64,000 bases of DNA from JAZKDW01 sp040387375 (GTDB taxonomy: Bacteria; Pseudomonadota; Gammaproteobacteria; Burkholderiales; Burkholderiaceae_D). Below the pieces are notes generated by a model, which had not been told where the DNA came from, did not search any database, and was given only the letters and a program-made list of their open reading frames with translations. This document shows positions 24,242 through 33,041 of this stretch, in pieces (position 1 is the stretch's first letter; each line of letters starts with the position of its first letter). The translations under genes and the position numbers were made by a program. The stretch is taken from contig JAZKDW010000048.1 of assembly GCA_040387375.1 (NCBI GenBank), positions 16,714-80,713 on the forward strand. Direction: 5' to 3'.

Positions 24242-24861
24242 TCAGCTTCCTCCTTGATGTATTTGGAAAGGATCATGGTTTGGCCGATGACAAACAGAAC
24301 CATCAGTCCCGTGAACCCGAATAATTTGAAATTGACCCAGGTCGCCGTATCAAAGCTGAAGGCAACATACAGGTTAAGCACACCCAACACCACGAAGAAA
24401 GCGCTCCAGGCCAGATTCAGCCGATCCCAGACGGGATCGGGCAGGGTGATCTGTTTTCCCATCATGGTCTTGATGAAATTCTTCTTGAACAGGGTCTGGC
24501 TCGCCAGCAGGATGACGCCGAAACACCAGTACAACACGGTCGGCTTCCATTTGATGAAGGTCTCGTTGTGGAAATAGATCGTCGCGCCGCCAAAGACGCC
24601 GATGATGGCCAGCGAAATCCATAACATGGGTTCGATTTTTTTCCGCCGCACCAGAAGGTAGACGATCTGGGCCAGCGTAGCAACGATGACCACCGCGGTG
24701 GCGAGCAGGATGGGCGCCTGCGCGGCAGTGACCACACCGCCGGAGACAAAACCCGACAGGTACTGGCTGGCGAGCGCCTGTGCCGATTCAGTGTGGCCTT
24801 CGCCCCACTTGAACATGACAAAAAAAAGTATTACCGGGAAAAGATCGAACAGGAACTTCAT
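24238..24861 (-). CDS. yciB: Inner-membrane-spanning septation protein A homologue (YciB/IspZ)
   Basis: A 207-residue polytopic membrane protein beginning MKFLFDLFPVILFFVMFKW, the hallmark YciB start. Conserved FHNETFIKWKPTVLYWCF and WDRLNLAWSAFFVVLGVLN follow, then a final helix and an acidic tail (KYIKEEAE). YciB affects cell-envelope integrity and septation in enterobacteria. An in-frame extension to 24984 lies inside msrB and is rejected. It lies 2 nt after msrB and overlaps bolA, so it is in the middle of a five-gene operon. Confidence 0.95.
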   Translation of the reverse strand: MKFLFDLFPVILFFVMFKWGEGHTESAQALASQYLSGFVSGGVVTAAQAPILLATAVVIVATLAQIVYLLVRRKKIEPMLWISLAIIGVFGGATIYFHNETFIKWKPTVLYWCFGVILLASQTLFKKNFIKTMMGKQITLPDPVWDRLNLAWSAFFVVLGVLNLYVAFSFDTATWVNFKLFGFTGLMVLFVIGQTMILSKYIKEEAE

Positions 24862-24863
24862 AT

Positions 24864-25274
24864 TTATGTGGACTCCGGTTGTGGATCGAAACGCAAGGAC
24901 GCCGAATTGATGCAATAGCGCAGTCCGGTCGGCGGCGGGCCGTCGGGAAAGACATGGCCCAGATGCGCATCGCAGACCCGGCACACGATTTCGGTACGCA
25001 CCATACCATGAGTGCGATCAACATGTTCGGTCACGTTGTCCGGATCGAGCGGTCTGAAATAACTTGGCCAGCCGCAGCCGGATTCGAATTTTGCATCCGA
25101 CTCGAACAGCGGTGTGTTGCAACAGACGCAAGTATAAATGCCATGCTCGTGATGGTCCCAATAACGGCCGGTAAAGGCCCGTTCCGTACCCGCGTGGCGG
25201 GTCACCTGGTATTCAAGCGGATCAAGCTGGGCGCGCCATTCGGCATCGGTCTTCGTGATTTTTTCCGTCGTCAT
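24864..25274 (-). CDS. msrB: Peptide-methionine (R)-S-oxide reductase
   Basis: A 136-residue MsrB that reduces methionine-R-sulfoxide in oxidised proteins. Zinc-binding Cys pairs are seen in YTCVCCNTPLF and IVCRVCDAHLGH. The catalytic Cys is in RYCINSASLRF near the C-terminus. CGWPSYFRP and HLGHVFPDGP complete the signature. The start at 25274 follows GGCGAG, and an in-frame ATG at 25298 is too close to selO's stop. It lies 11 nt after selO, a protein AMPylase linked to oxidative stress, and both fit a redox-repair operon. Confidence 0.96.
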   Translation of the reverse strand: MTTEKITKTDAEWRAQLDPLEYQVTRHAGTERAFTGRYWDHHEHGIYTCVCCNTPLFESDAKFESGCGWPSYFRPLDPDNVTEHVDRTHGMVRTEIVCRVCDAHLGHVFPDGPPPTGLRYCINSASLRFDPQPEST

Positions 25275-25285
25275 GTGCTCGCCTT

Positions 25286-26794
25286 TCAAGATGAACAACT
25301 TACTTCAAGATGGCTTGCCCAATCCGGCGGCAACGCTGCATATCGGGCATTCTCCGGCTGCTCGTCGAATGGTTTTTCCAATACGGCGAGCAGCTTTTCA
25401 ATTTCTGAGAAATCTTTTTTCTCGGCTTTTTCTATCGCGACCTGCGCCAGATAGTTGCGTAATACATATCTGGGGTTCACGGCGTGCATTGCAAGGCGGC
25501 GGCGCTGATCGTCGCTATGCTCCCGCTTCAGACGAGCCCGATATTGTACCGCCCAGGCATCAAAGGCGGCACGATCGATGAACAGGTCGCGCAAGGGCGC
25601 ATCCGCTGCCGGGTCGTCCACACGCAATTCCCCCAGGCTGCGAAAGAATAAGGTGAAATCGACATGGCTGGCTTGCATTATCGTAAAGAGGGCGTCGAAC
25701 AAGAGAGTGTCGTCGGTTTCTTTCGCCTGCAGCCCCAGCTTGCCATGCAGTAGTTCCTCATGCCTGGCTGTGAACGTAGGCTGGTACACCTGCAGCGCGG
25801 CATGCACGTCGTCCACTTCGCCGATCAGCGGCAGCATTGCCTGTCCCAGCGCGTAACAATTCCAGTGCCCGATCTGCGGTTGCATTGCGTAGGAATAACG
25901 GCCCTGCTGGTCGGTATGGTTGCAGATATGCCCGCTATCGAAGGCCTCCATGAATCCGAACGGACCATAGTCCAGCGTCAGGCCCAGGATCGACATGTTG
26001 TCAGTGTTCATCACGCCGTGCATGAAGCCGACCGCCTGCCATTGCGCCATCAGTGCCGCGGTGCGGCGCGTCACCTCCGTCAGCATGGCCTGGTAGGGAT
26101 TTGTGTTATCCCGCAGTTCCGGATAACAGCGATCGATGACATGGTCGGCAAGAATTTTCAGCTCGGCTTGCCGGTCTTTGTAAAACCAGTGTTCGAAGGA
26201 ACCGAAACGCACAAAACTGGGCGCCATGCGTGTCACCACCGCGGTGGTTTCGGGCGCTTCGCGCATCACCCGCATGTCGGAACCGGTCACTGCCAGCGCC
26301 CGCGAGGTCGGAATGCCAAGTGCCGCCATCGCCTCCGAACACAGGAATTCCCGTATCGACGAACGTAACACCGCACGGCCGTCGCCCATGCGCGAGTAAG
26401 GCGTCAGGCCGGCCCCTTTCAATTGCAGTTCCAGCGTCCCGGATGGGCTGGCGTCCGTCGTCGCCGCCTCGCCCAGCAGGATCGCGCGGCCATCACCCAG
26501 CTGGCCCGCCCATACACCGAACTGATGGCCCGAATACACCGCCGACAGCGGAATCGAACCAGGCAGCGTGCGGTTGCCGGTGAATGCCTCGACAAATTCG
26601 CGTGTCCCGAATTCCGACGGATCGAGCTTGATCAAACCGGCGGCTGCGGCGCTGGCGCTCACCAGATAGGGATCCGGCAGCGGCGTCGGCATCAGGCGTG
26701 TATAAAACGCCGGCGGCAGCGCGGCAAACGAATTACTGATTGGCAAAGTCTGCGTCCTGTACACAGTTTGCGGGGGAAATCCGGGAGCGTTCAT
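25286..26794 (-). CDS. selO: Protein adenylyltransferase SelO (YdiU family)
   Basis: A 502-residue SelO pseudokinase that transfers AMP to protein hydroxyls. Family signatures include YSGHQFGVWAGQLGDGRA, LKGAGLTPYSRMGDGRAVLR, VMNTDNMSILGLTLDYGPFG and a C-terminal SCSS, the Cys position that is selenocysteine in some eukaryotes. The ATP-inverting kinase-like core lies at about residues 80-270. Start 26794 has AAGGAACC upstream and opens with MNAPGF; the upstream ORF extension is not conserved. It heads the minus-strand operon with msrB, yciB, bolA and ppiC. Confidence 0.95.
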   Translation of the reverse strand: MNAPGFPPQTVYRTQTLPISNSFAALPPAFYTRLMPTPLPDPYLVSASAAAAGLIKLDPSEFGTREFVEAFTGNRTLPGSIPLSAVYSGHQFGVWAGQLGDGRAILLGEAATTDASPSGTLELQLKGAGLTPYSRMGDGRAVLRSSIREFLCSEAMAALGIPTSRALAVTGSDMRVMREAPETTAVVTRMAPSFVRFGSFEHWFYKDRQAELKILADHVIDRCYPELRDNTNPYQAMLTEVTRRTAALMAQWQAVGFMHGVMNTDNMSILGLTLDYGPFGFMEAFDSGHICNHTDQQGRYSYAMQPQIGHWNCYALGQAMLPLIGEVDDVHAALQVYQPTFTARHEELLHGKLGLQAKETDDTLLFDALFTIMQASHVDFTLFFRSLGELRVDDPAADAPLRDLFIDRAAFDAWAVQYRARLKREHSDDQRRRLAMHAVNPRYVLRNYLAQVAIEKAEKKDFSEIEKLLAVLEKPFDEQPENARYAALPPDWASHLEVSCSS

Positions 26795-26982
26795 GCTGGT
26801 TCCTTGCTGCGATAAGTCATGGTCCCCTATTTTGACAGAGATGTGCTCTTTCCATTCGAGACGGCCCCGAAAGCGGCGTTGCCGGATGTCGTTGTGCATC
26901 GCGCCATCGAAAGTCGTTGACGGTTTACCCGGGTGCAACCCAGAATCGGCTCAAAAGAATGTAAACATCAGGAGACAAGATA

Positions 26983-28632
26983 GTGCACTATCCACAAAGT
27001 CCGCTGATGGGGCAGATGATGAGCCAGCCTTTGCTCATCTCCAGCATCATCGAGCATGCCGACCGTTACTACGGCGGCAATGAAATCGTATCACGCCGGG
27101 TCGAAGGGGATATCCACCGGTACACCTATCGCGATTGCCACCGCCGCGCCAGGCAGCTGGCCAATGCACTGGACGGACTCGGCATCAGGATGGGCGACCG
27201 GGTCGCCACACTGGCATGGAACGGTTACCGGCATCTGGAAACGTATTACGCCGTCTCCGGATCCGGCGCCGTCCTGCACACGCTCAATCCCCGTTTGTTT
27301 CCCGAACAGATCGTCTATATCGTCAACCATGCCGAAGATCAGTTACTGCTGTTCGACATGAATTTCCTGCCGTTGGTCGAAGCACTCGCGCCACATTGCA
27401 AGACGGTCAGGGGTTTTGTGATGATGTGCGGCCGCGATCGGATGCCGCAGGATAGCACGCTCAAAAACCTGCTTTGTTACGAAGACCTGCTCGATGCCAG
27501 CACGGACAAGTATGTCTGGCCGGTGTTCGATGAAAACTCGGCATCCAGCCTTTGTTATACCTCCGGCACGACTGGCAATCCGAAGGGCGCGCTGTACTCA
27601 CACCGCTCGACGCTGCTGCATTCCTATACCTCGCTCATGCCCGATGCGCTGTGTGTGTCTGCGCGGGACTGTGTGTTGCCGGTGGTGCCCATGTTCCACG
27701 TCAATGCCTGGGGCCTGCCGTACTCCGTGCCGATGACGGGCGCCAAAATGGTATTCCCTGGCCCTGCGCTGGATGGCAAATCGCTGTACGAGCTGTTCGA
27801 ACAGGAGCAAGTCACGTTTTCGGCCGGTGTCCCCACTGTCTGGCTCGGATTGCTTACCTATGTGCAGCAGAACAATCTGCTCTTCTCGTCATTCAAGCGC
27901 ACCGTCATCGGCGGCTCGGCGTGTCCGCCGGCGATGATGCGGACCCTGCAAGAGCAGTTCGGCATCGAGGTGATCCATGCCTGGGGCATGACCGAAATGT
28001 CGCCGGTCGGGACCGTCGCCACCCTGCACACAAAACACCTGTCCTTGCCGCGCGAGTCGCAGCAGGCCCTGCTCGAGAAACAGGGCCATGTGGTGTCGTG
28101 CGTGGACATGAAGATCGTCGATGACGCCGGCAGCGAGCTGCCCTGGGATGGCAAGACCTACGGCAACCTGCTGGTCAAGGGACCCGCGGTCATCAGCAGT
28201 TATTACAGGGAAGAGGGGGGCGACGTCCTGCAGGACGGCTGGTTCCCGACCGGGGACGTCGCCACCATCGACGCCGACGGTTACATGCAGATCACGGACC
28301 GCAGCAAGGATGTGATCAAATCCGGCGGCGAGTGGATCGGCACGATCGAGCTGGAGAATATTGCAATGGCCCATCCGGCCGTGCTGCAGGCGGCATGCAT
28401 CGGCATCGTGCATCCGAAGTGGGACGAACGTCCGTTACTGGTGGTGGTGAAAAAGCCCGGCATGGAAGTAAGCAAAAAGGAACTGATCCAGTTTTTCGAC
28501 GGCAAAATTGCGAAGTGGTGGACACCGGATGACGTCAGTTTTGTCGATGTCTTGCCGCTTGGCGGCACCGGCAAGATTCTCAAGAATAAATTACGTGAAA
28601 GCTATAAAAACTATCAATTTGCAACAGAGTGA
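26983..28632 (+). CDS. Acyl-CoA synthetase (AMP-forming ANL family, medium/long-chain or methylthiopropionyl-CoA ligase-like)
   Basis: A 549-residue adenylate-forming ligase. Motifs in order: the phosphate-binding loop TSGTTGNPKGALYSHR (about residue 193), HAWGMTEMSP, WFPTGDVATIDADGYMQITD, DVIKSGGEWIGTIELE and the catalytic Lys in GGTGKILKNKLRE near the C-terminus. It should activate a carboxylic acid to its CoA thioester using ATP. Relatives act on fatty acids or 3-methylthiopropionate (DmdB). The start codon is GTG with AGGAG eight nt upstream. A Liv-type ABC transporter follows (105 nt) and an enoyl-CoA hydratase/HAD lies 7 kb on, suggesting uptake, activation and beta-oxidation of one acid. 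Confidence 0.9.
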   Translation: MHYPQSPLMGQMMSQPLLISSIIEHADRYYGGNEIVSRRVEGDIHRYTYRDCHRRARQLANALDGLGIRMGDRVATLAWNGYRHLETYYAVSGSGAVLHTLNPRLFPEQIVYIVNHAEDQLLLFDMNFLPLVEALAPHCKTVRGFVMMCGRDRMPQDSTLKNLLCYEDLLDASTDKYVWPVFDENSASSLCYTSGTTGNPKGALYSHRSTLLHSYTSLMPDALCVSARDCVLPVVPMFHVNAWGLPYSVPMTGAKMVFPGPALDGKSLYELFEQEQVTFSAGVPTVWLGLLTYVQQNNLLFSSFKRTVIGGSACPPAMMRTLQEQFGIEVIHAWGMTEMSPVGTVATLHTKHLSLPRESQQALLEKQGHVVSCVDMKIVDDAGSELPWDGKTYGNLLVKGPAVISSYYREEGGDVLQDGWFPTGDVATIDADGYMQITDRSKDVIKSGGEWIGTIELENIAMAHPAVLQAACIGIVHPKWDERPLLVVVKKPGMEVSKKELIQFFDGKIAKWWTPDDVSFVDVLPLGGTGKILKNKLRESYKNYQFATE

Positions 28633-28654
28633 AGGGGACGTGGGCGGTGCAGGC

Positions 28655-28684
28655 TTGACATGAGCAAGCGTTGTGTTTTACAAA
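28655..28684 (+). promoter_or_regulatory. Predicted sigma70 promoter for the first Liv transporter
   Basis: A perfect -35 TTGACA (28655-28660), an 18-nt spacer and a fair -10 TACAAA (28679-28684) lie in the intergenic region before the solute-binding protein gene. A GC-rich hairpin (28689-28713) sits in the leader. So the transporter may be expressed independently of the CoA ligase. Confidence 0.45.
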
Positions 28685-28737
28685 ATCTCCAGCGGTGCTT
28701 CTGCACCGGCTGGCCATAACACTAAAAGGGAAAAAAA

Positions 28738-29982
28738 ATGACAATCAACTCTCGCCGCCTTGTCCTAGCCATGTTAGTCAGCACCGCTTTCGCCGCCCCG
28801 GTTGTGTCGGCGGAAACTGTCCGGGTCGCCCTGATCGAAACGATGTCCGGCGCATTCGCGCCTATCGGCCAGAATCAGTTGAGAAGTTATCAGATGTTTG
28901 CCGAGACGGCGAAGCAGCAGAAATGGGCGGGCGATAATACGCTGGAATTTGTCGCCTTCGATAACAAGGGCAGTCCGCAAGAGTCGCTGACACATCTGAA
29001 AGCGGCGATCGACCAGGGTTTCCGCTACGTCGCGCAAGGCAATGGATCGTCGGTGTCGCTGGCGCTGATCGATGCGATCAACAAGCACAATGAACGCAAT
29101 CCGGGCAAGGAGGTGGTGTTCCTCAACCACTCGGCAATGGATCCGGATCTGACCAACAGCAAATGCAGCTTCTGGCATTTCCGTTTTGACGCCAACTCCG
29201 ACATGAAGATGGAAGCACTGACAAGCTTCATGGCAAAAGATGCCGGCATCAAGAAAGTGTATCTGATTGGCCAGAATTATTCGCACGGTCACCAGGTCGC
29301 ACGCGCAGCCAAGGAATTATTAAAACGCAAGCTGCCCAATGCGCAGCTGGTCGGCGAGGATCTGCATCCGATCGCGCAGGTAAAGGACTTCTCGCCGTAT
29401 GTGGCGAAGATCAAGGCATCCGGCGCCGACACGGTGGTCACCGGGAACTGGGGAGCCGACCTGGCCTTGCTGATCAAGGCCGCCAAGGATGCGGACCTGA
29501 AGGTCAATTTTTATACCTATTACGGTTCCACCAGCGGCGTTCCGACCGCAATGGGCGCCGCGGGGGCGGACAAGGTCAAATACGTCGGCTTGTGGACACC
29601 CAATAACGAGAATTACACCGGCAAGGAAATTGTCGAAGCCTACAAGAAAAAATACAATGACGATTTTTATATCATGCAGACCTACACCGTCGTCGCGATG
29701 TTGTCGAAGGCAATCAAGGAGGCAAAATCGACCGATCCGGTGAAAGTGGCTTTTGCCATGGAAGGCAGCAAGGTGAAGAGCCTCAACGGCGAGGTCGAGA
29801 TGCGCAAGGGCGATCATCAGGCCCAGCAACCGCTGTACATCGCCACCTGGGTGAAAGCCAACGGCAAGGATGTAAAATACGACCAGGAAAATACGGGCTA
29901 TGGCTGGAAGACCAACCAGAAAGTCGACACCTATGTCGCGACACAACCAACCTCGTGCGACATGAAGCGTCCTGCGCGATAA
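28738..29982 (+). CDS. Liv-type ABC transporter substrate-binding protein (system 1)
   Basis: A 414-residue periplasmic binding protein of the Peripla_BP_6/LivK class. The signal peptide is about 25 residues (VLAMLVSTAFAAPVVSA). The mature part starts ETVRVALIETMSGAFAPIGQ, the usual first strand, and has YVAQGNGSSVSLALIDAINK and VYLIGQNYSHGHQVARAAKE. The ligand is unknown: branched-chain amino acids, aromatic acids, urea or fatty acids are all transported by this class. An AAGGGA site precedes the ATG. It is followed by permease and ATPase genes, although a hairpin containing an assembly gap separates them. Confidence 0.92.
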   Translation: MTINSRRLVLAMLVSTAFAAPVVSAETVRVALIETMSGAFAPIGQNQLRSYQMFAETAKQQKWAGDNTLEFVAFDNKGSPQESLTHLKAAIDQGFRYVAQGNGSSVSLALIDAINKHNERNPGKEVVFLNHSAMDPDLTNSKCSFWHFRFDANSDMKMEALTSFMAKDAGIKKVYLIGQNYSHGHQVARAAKELLKRKLPNAQLVGEDLHPIAQVKDFSPYVAKIKASGADTVVTGNWGADLALLIKAAKDADLKVNFYTYYGSTSGVPTAMGAAGADKVKYVGLWTPNNENYTGKEIVEAYKKKYNDDFYIMQTYTVVAMLSKAIKEAKSTDPVKVAFAMEGSKVKSLNGEVEMRKGDHQAQQPLYIATWVKANGKDVKYDQENTGYGWKTNQKVDTYVATQPTSCDMKRPAR

Positions 29983-29990
29983 AAAAGAAC

Positions 29991-30017
29991 CGCGTCGGNN
30001 NNNNNNNNCCCGACGCG
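29991..30017 (+). other. Ten-base assembly gap inside an inverted repeat
   Basis: Ten N bases (29999-30008) lie between CGCGTCGG (29991-29998) and its reverse complement CCGACGCG (30010-30017). The gap is therefore in the loop of a likely hairpin just after the binding-protein stop. It may be a terminator or processing stem that sequencing could not read through. The true loop length is unknown, so downstream coordinates carry that uncertainty. Confidence 0.85.
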
Positions 30018-30065
30018 CTAAAATGCCCACCCGCCGCCGTTCGCATGCCTGTTTAAAAGGACCCC

Positions 30066-31010
30066 GTGGAATTCACGCTTATCACCTTGCTCAACGGCTT
30101 GAGCTACGGACTCCTGTTGTTCATGCTGTCGTCCGGGCTGACACTTATTTTCAGCATGATGGGCGTATTGAATTTTGCACATGCAAGTTTCTACATGCTT
30201 GGCGCTTACATTGCGTATACCATCAGTACCCAGCTCGGCTACTGGCCGGCGCTGGTCGTCGCTCCCCTGGTGGTCGGTGTGGTCGGCGCCGCGGTCGAAC
30301 GTTATGGCTTGCGGCCAGTGCACAAGTTCGGCCACATACCCGAACTGCTGTTCACTTTCGGCCTGTCCTTCGTCATGGTCGAACTGGTGCAACTGATGTG
30401 GGGCCGGGCAGCGGTGCCTTACCAGATTCCCGCGCAGCTCGACCGGCCCTTGTTTACCCTTTTCACGACCACCTTCCCGATGTACCGGGCCTTCATGATG
30501 CTGATCGCGCTGCTGATGCTGCTGTCGACCTGGCTGGTCCTGACCCGCACCCGGATCGGACTGGTGATCCAGGCCGCGCTGACGCATCCGGAGGCAGTCG
30601 AGGCGCTGGGCCATAATGTGCCGCGCGTGCGCATGCTGGTGTTCGGCGGCGGTTGCGCACTGGCAGGGCTGGCGGGTGTCATTGGCGGCAATGCCTTTGT
30701 CACCGAACCGGCCATGGCGGCGACGGTCGGCAGCATCATCTTTGTGGTGGTAGTGGTCGGCGGGCTGGGGTCGCTGGCCGGTGCGCTGCTGGCCTCGCTG
30801 CTGATCGGCTTGCTGCAGACTTATGCGGTGGCGCTGGATTATTCGCTGCTCAGCCTGCTCACCGCGACCGGCGTCGCCGTCACCCCGGAGACCCCGGGAT
30901 ATTCGGTCCTCTCGCTGACAATCTCCCAAACCGCACCGATCATGCCTTACATGCTGCTAGTCCTGATTCTTGTTTTCCGACCCAAGGGACTGATGGGAAC
31001 GCGCGAATGA
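30066..31010 (+). CDS. Liv-type ABC transporter permease LivH (system 1)
   Basis: A 314-residue LivH-class permease with eight or more hydrophobic segments. It has the conserved early motif SSGLTLIFSMMGVLNFAHAS and a late VVVVVGGLGSLAGALLASLL. It forms half of the membrane channel with LivM. GTG start at 30066, with AAAAGGA just upstream. It overlaps the next gene by 4 nt (ATGA). The region upstream includes the hairpin with the assembly gap, so partial transcriptional uncoupling from the binding protein is likely. Confidence 0.94.
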   Translation: MEFTLITLLNGLSYGLLLFMLSSGLTLIFSMMGVLNFAHASFYMLGAYIAYTISTQLGYWPALVVAPLVVGVVGAAVERYGLRPVHKFGHIPELLFTFGLSFVMVELVQLMWGRAAVPYQIPAQLDRPLFTLFTTTFPMYRAFMMLIALLMLLSTWLVLTRTRIGLVIQAALTHPEAVEALGHNVPRVRMLVFGGGCALAGLAGVIGGNAFVTEPAMAATVGSIIFVVVVVGGLGSLAGALLASLLIGLLQTYAVALDYSLLSLLTATGVAVTPETPGYSVLSLTISQTAPIMPYMLLVLILVFRPKGLMGTRE

Positions 31011-32281
31011 ATTACAAGCCCATCAATCTTGGCCGCCGGCTGATCTGGAGTACCTTCGCCCTCATGCTGCTGGTGGCGCCGCTGATATTCAACAAGGGGG
31101 CGTCCCTGTCCGTGCTGTCGCAGATGTGCACGGTGATGATCTTTGCGTTGTCCTTCAACATGCTGCTGGGGCAGGGCGGCATGCTGTCCTTCGGGCATGC
31201 CGTGTATTCCGGCCTGGGCGCCTTCTTCGCCGTCCACGCGATGAACATGGCGACCCGCGGCGCCTTGCCCGTGCCGGTGACGCTGATTCCGCTGGTCGGG
31301 GGTGTGGCCGGCATGATGTTCGGTGTCCTGTTCGGTTATGTCACCACCAAAAAATCCGGCACCACGTTTGCCATGATCACGCTTGGTGTCGGCGAACTGG
31401 TCTTCGCCTGCTCGCTGATGTTCCCGGGCTTTTTTGGCGGCGAAGGCGGCGTCTCCACCAACCGCGTGATCGGCAAGCCCTTCCTGGGCCTCAGCTACGG
31501 GCCGCAGATCCAGGTGTATTACCTAATCGCATTCTGGCTGTTCATCAGCACGGTCAGCATGTATGCGTTTACGCAGACGCCGCTGGGGCGGATCATCAAC
31601 GCGGTGCGCGACAATCCGGAGCGCGCCGAATTCATCGGCTACAACACGCAGCGGGTGCGTTATCTGACACTGATCCTTTCCGCTTTTTTTGCCGGCATCT
31701 CGGGCGGTCTGGCGGCGATCAACTTCGAGATCGTCAGCGCGGAAAACGTCAGTGCGATCCGGTCCGGCGGGGTGCTGCTGTTTACCTTCATCGGCGGCAT
31801 AGGCTTTTTCTTCGGTCCGATGATCGGCGCCATCATCGGCGTTTTCCTGACCGTATTGCTGTCCAATTTCACCAAGGCCTGGCAACTCTATCTTGGTGCG
31901 TTTTTCATCATCATCGTAATGTATGCGCCCGGCGGTATTGCCAGCCTGATCATGCTCAACTTGCGGGTGATCACAAGCGGCAAATTCGGACGGGTCTGGC
32001 GCAGCATGGCGGCGGTATGCGGCGCGGCACTGATGATGATGCTGGGAATGGTGATCGGGGTCGAAATGTTGTATCACCTGACGCTGGAATCGGCGAATGG
32101 CAGTGAGATGAAGCTGTTCGGTCTGATCGTCGATACCGCCAGACCCACGGGTTGGCTGATTGCCGCTTTTCTCGTGGCGGCTGGCGCGATCGGATTCTGG
32201 CGCGCGAAAAAACCTTTCCAACAGGCGTGGAGTGAAGTGAATACCGAGATCGAAGAGTCAATACGGAAGGCGCAAGCATGA
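31007..32281 (+). CDS. Liv-type ABC transporter permease LivM (system 1)
   Basis: A 424-residue LivM-class permease. The conserved core is SFNMLLGQGGMLSFGHAVYS, TKKSGTTFAMITLGVGELVF and IGGIGFFFGPMIGAIIGVFL. The last 110 residues carry two extra hydrophobic stretches (LMMMLGMVIGVEMLYHLTL and WLIAAFLVAAGAIGFW), making it longer than the 337-residue LivM of system 2. Start 31007 overlaps the LivH stop (ATGA); the longer reading frame from 30653 is only an extension through livH. Its stop overlaps livG by 4 nt. Confidence 0.94.
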   Translation: MNYKPINLGRRLIWSTFALMLLVAPLIFNKGASLSVLSQMCTVMIFALSFNMLLGQGGMLSFGHAVYSGLGAFFAVHAMNMATRGALPVPVTLIPLVGGVAGMMFGVLFGYVTTKKSGTTFAMITLGVGELVFACSLMFPGFFGGEGGVSTNRVIGKPFLGLSYGPQIQVYYLIAFWLFISTVSMYAFTQTPLGRIINAVRDNPERAEFIGYNTQRVRYLTLILSAFFAGISGGLAAINFEIVSAENVSAIRSGGVLLFTFIGGIGFFFGPMIGAIIGVFLTVLLSNFTKAWQLYLGAFFIIIVMYAPGGIASLIMLNLRVITSGKFGRVWRSMAAVCGAALMMMLGMVIGVEMLYHLTLESANGSEMKLFGLIVDTARPTGWLIAAFLVAAGAIGFWRAKKPFQQAWSEVNTEIEESIRKAQA

Positions 32282-33039
32282 GCGCCTGGTCCCTGGAACT
32301 GAAAGACGTGCACAAGAGCTTCGGCAAATCCGACATCATTCGCGGCGCCTCGCTGCAGGTGCCGAAAGGCGAACGCTACGCCATCATCGGTCCCAACGGC
32401 GCCGGCAAATCGACCTTGTTCAACCTGATTTCCGGCAGTTTCGGCGTCAGCGCCGGCGACATCCTGCTGAATGGGCAAAGCATCGCCGGACTCAAGCCTT
32501 TTGAAGTCAACCGGCTTGGTTTGTCCCGCAGCTTCCAGATTACCAATATCTTTCATCGACTGAGTGTCTATGAGAACCTGCGCTGCGCAGTGTTGTGGTC
32601 GCTGGGTTATAAATATTCGTTCTGGCAGCGCCTCAACGGCTTGAAGGATGCGCATGAACATGCGGAAGCCGTGCTGGAGCAGATCGGCCTGAAACGGCGC
32701 CGCGCGACGGCAGCCGGCTTGTTGACCTACGCCGAACAGCGCGCGCTCGAGATCGGCATCACCATTGCCGGCGGCGCGGACGTTATCCTGCTGGATGAAC
32801 CGACCGCCGGCATGAGCCGCTCGGAATCCGATGCCGCAGTCGAGCTGATTCGCAAAGTCACCGCCGGCAAGACCTTGCTGATGGTGGAGCACGATATGAG
32901 CGTGGTGTTCGGCCTGGCCGACAAGATTGCCGTGCTGGTGTACGGTGAAGTGATTGCGTGCGACACACCAGCCAATATCCGCGCCAACGCCCGGGTCCAG
33001 GAAGCCTACCTGGGTGGCCATGCACCCGTTGAAAGTTGA
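32278..33039 (+). CDS. Liv-type ABC transporter ATPase LivG (system 1)
   Basis: A 253-residue ATP-binding subunit. Walker A is GPNGAGKST (residues about 39-47), the Q-loop region RSFQITNIF, Walker B VILLDEPTAGMS and H-loop VEHDM. The ABC signature is the LivG-type degenerate LTYAEQRALEI instead of LSGGQ. It pairs with LivF to power transport. Start and stop overlap or abut neighbours, so translation is coupled. Confidence 0.95.
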   Translation: MSAWSLELKDVHKSFGKSDIIRGASLQVPKGERYAIIGPNGAGKSTLFNLISGSFGVSAGDILLNGQSIAGLKPFEVNRLGLSRSFQITNIFHRLSVYENLRCAVLWSLGYKYSFWQRLNGLKDAHEHAEAVLEQIGLKRRRATAAGLLTYAEQRALEIGITIAGGADVILLDEPTAGMSRSESDAAVELIRKVTAGKTLLMVEHDMSVVFGLADKIAVLVYGEVIACDTPANIRANARVQEAYLGGHAPVES

Positions 33040-33041
33040 CC

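Noticed and set aside
28689..28713. A terminator between the CoA ligase and the transporter
   Set aside because: The GC-rich hairpin has a bulge and no T tract, and lies after a good promoter, so it is more likely a leader stem.
30653..31006. Extension of LivM upstream to 30653
   Set aside because: The stretch overlaps livH in another frame; the ATG at 31007 overlaps the livH stop and matches the family N-terminus.
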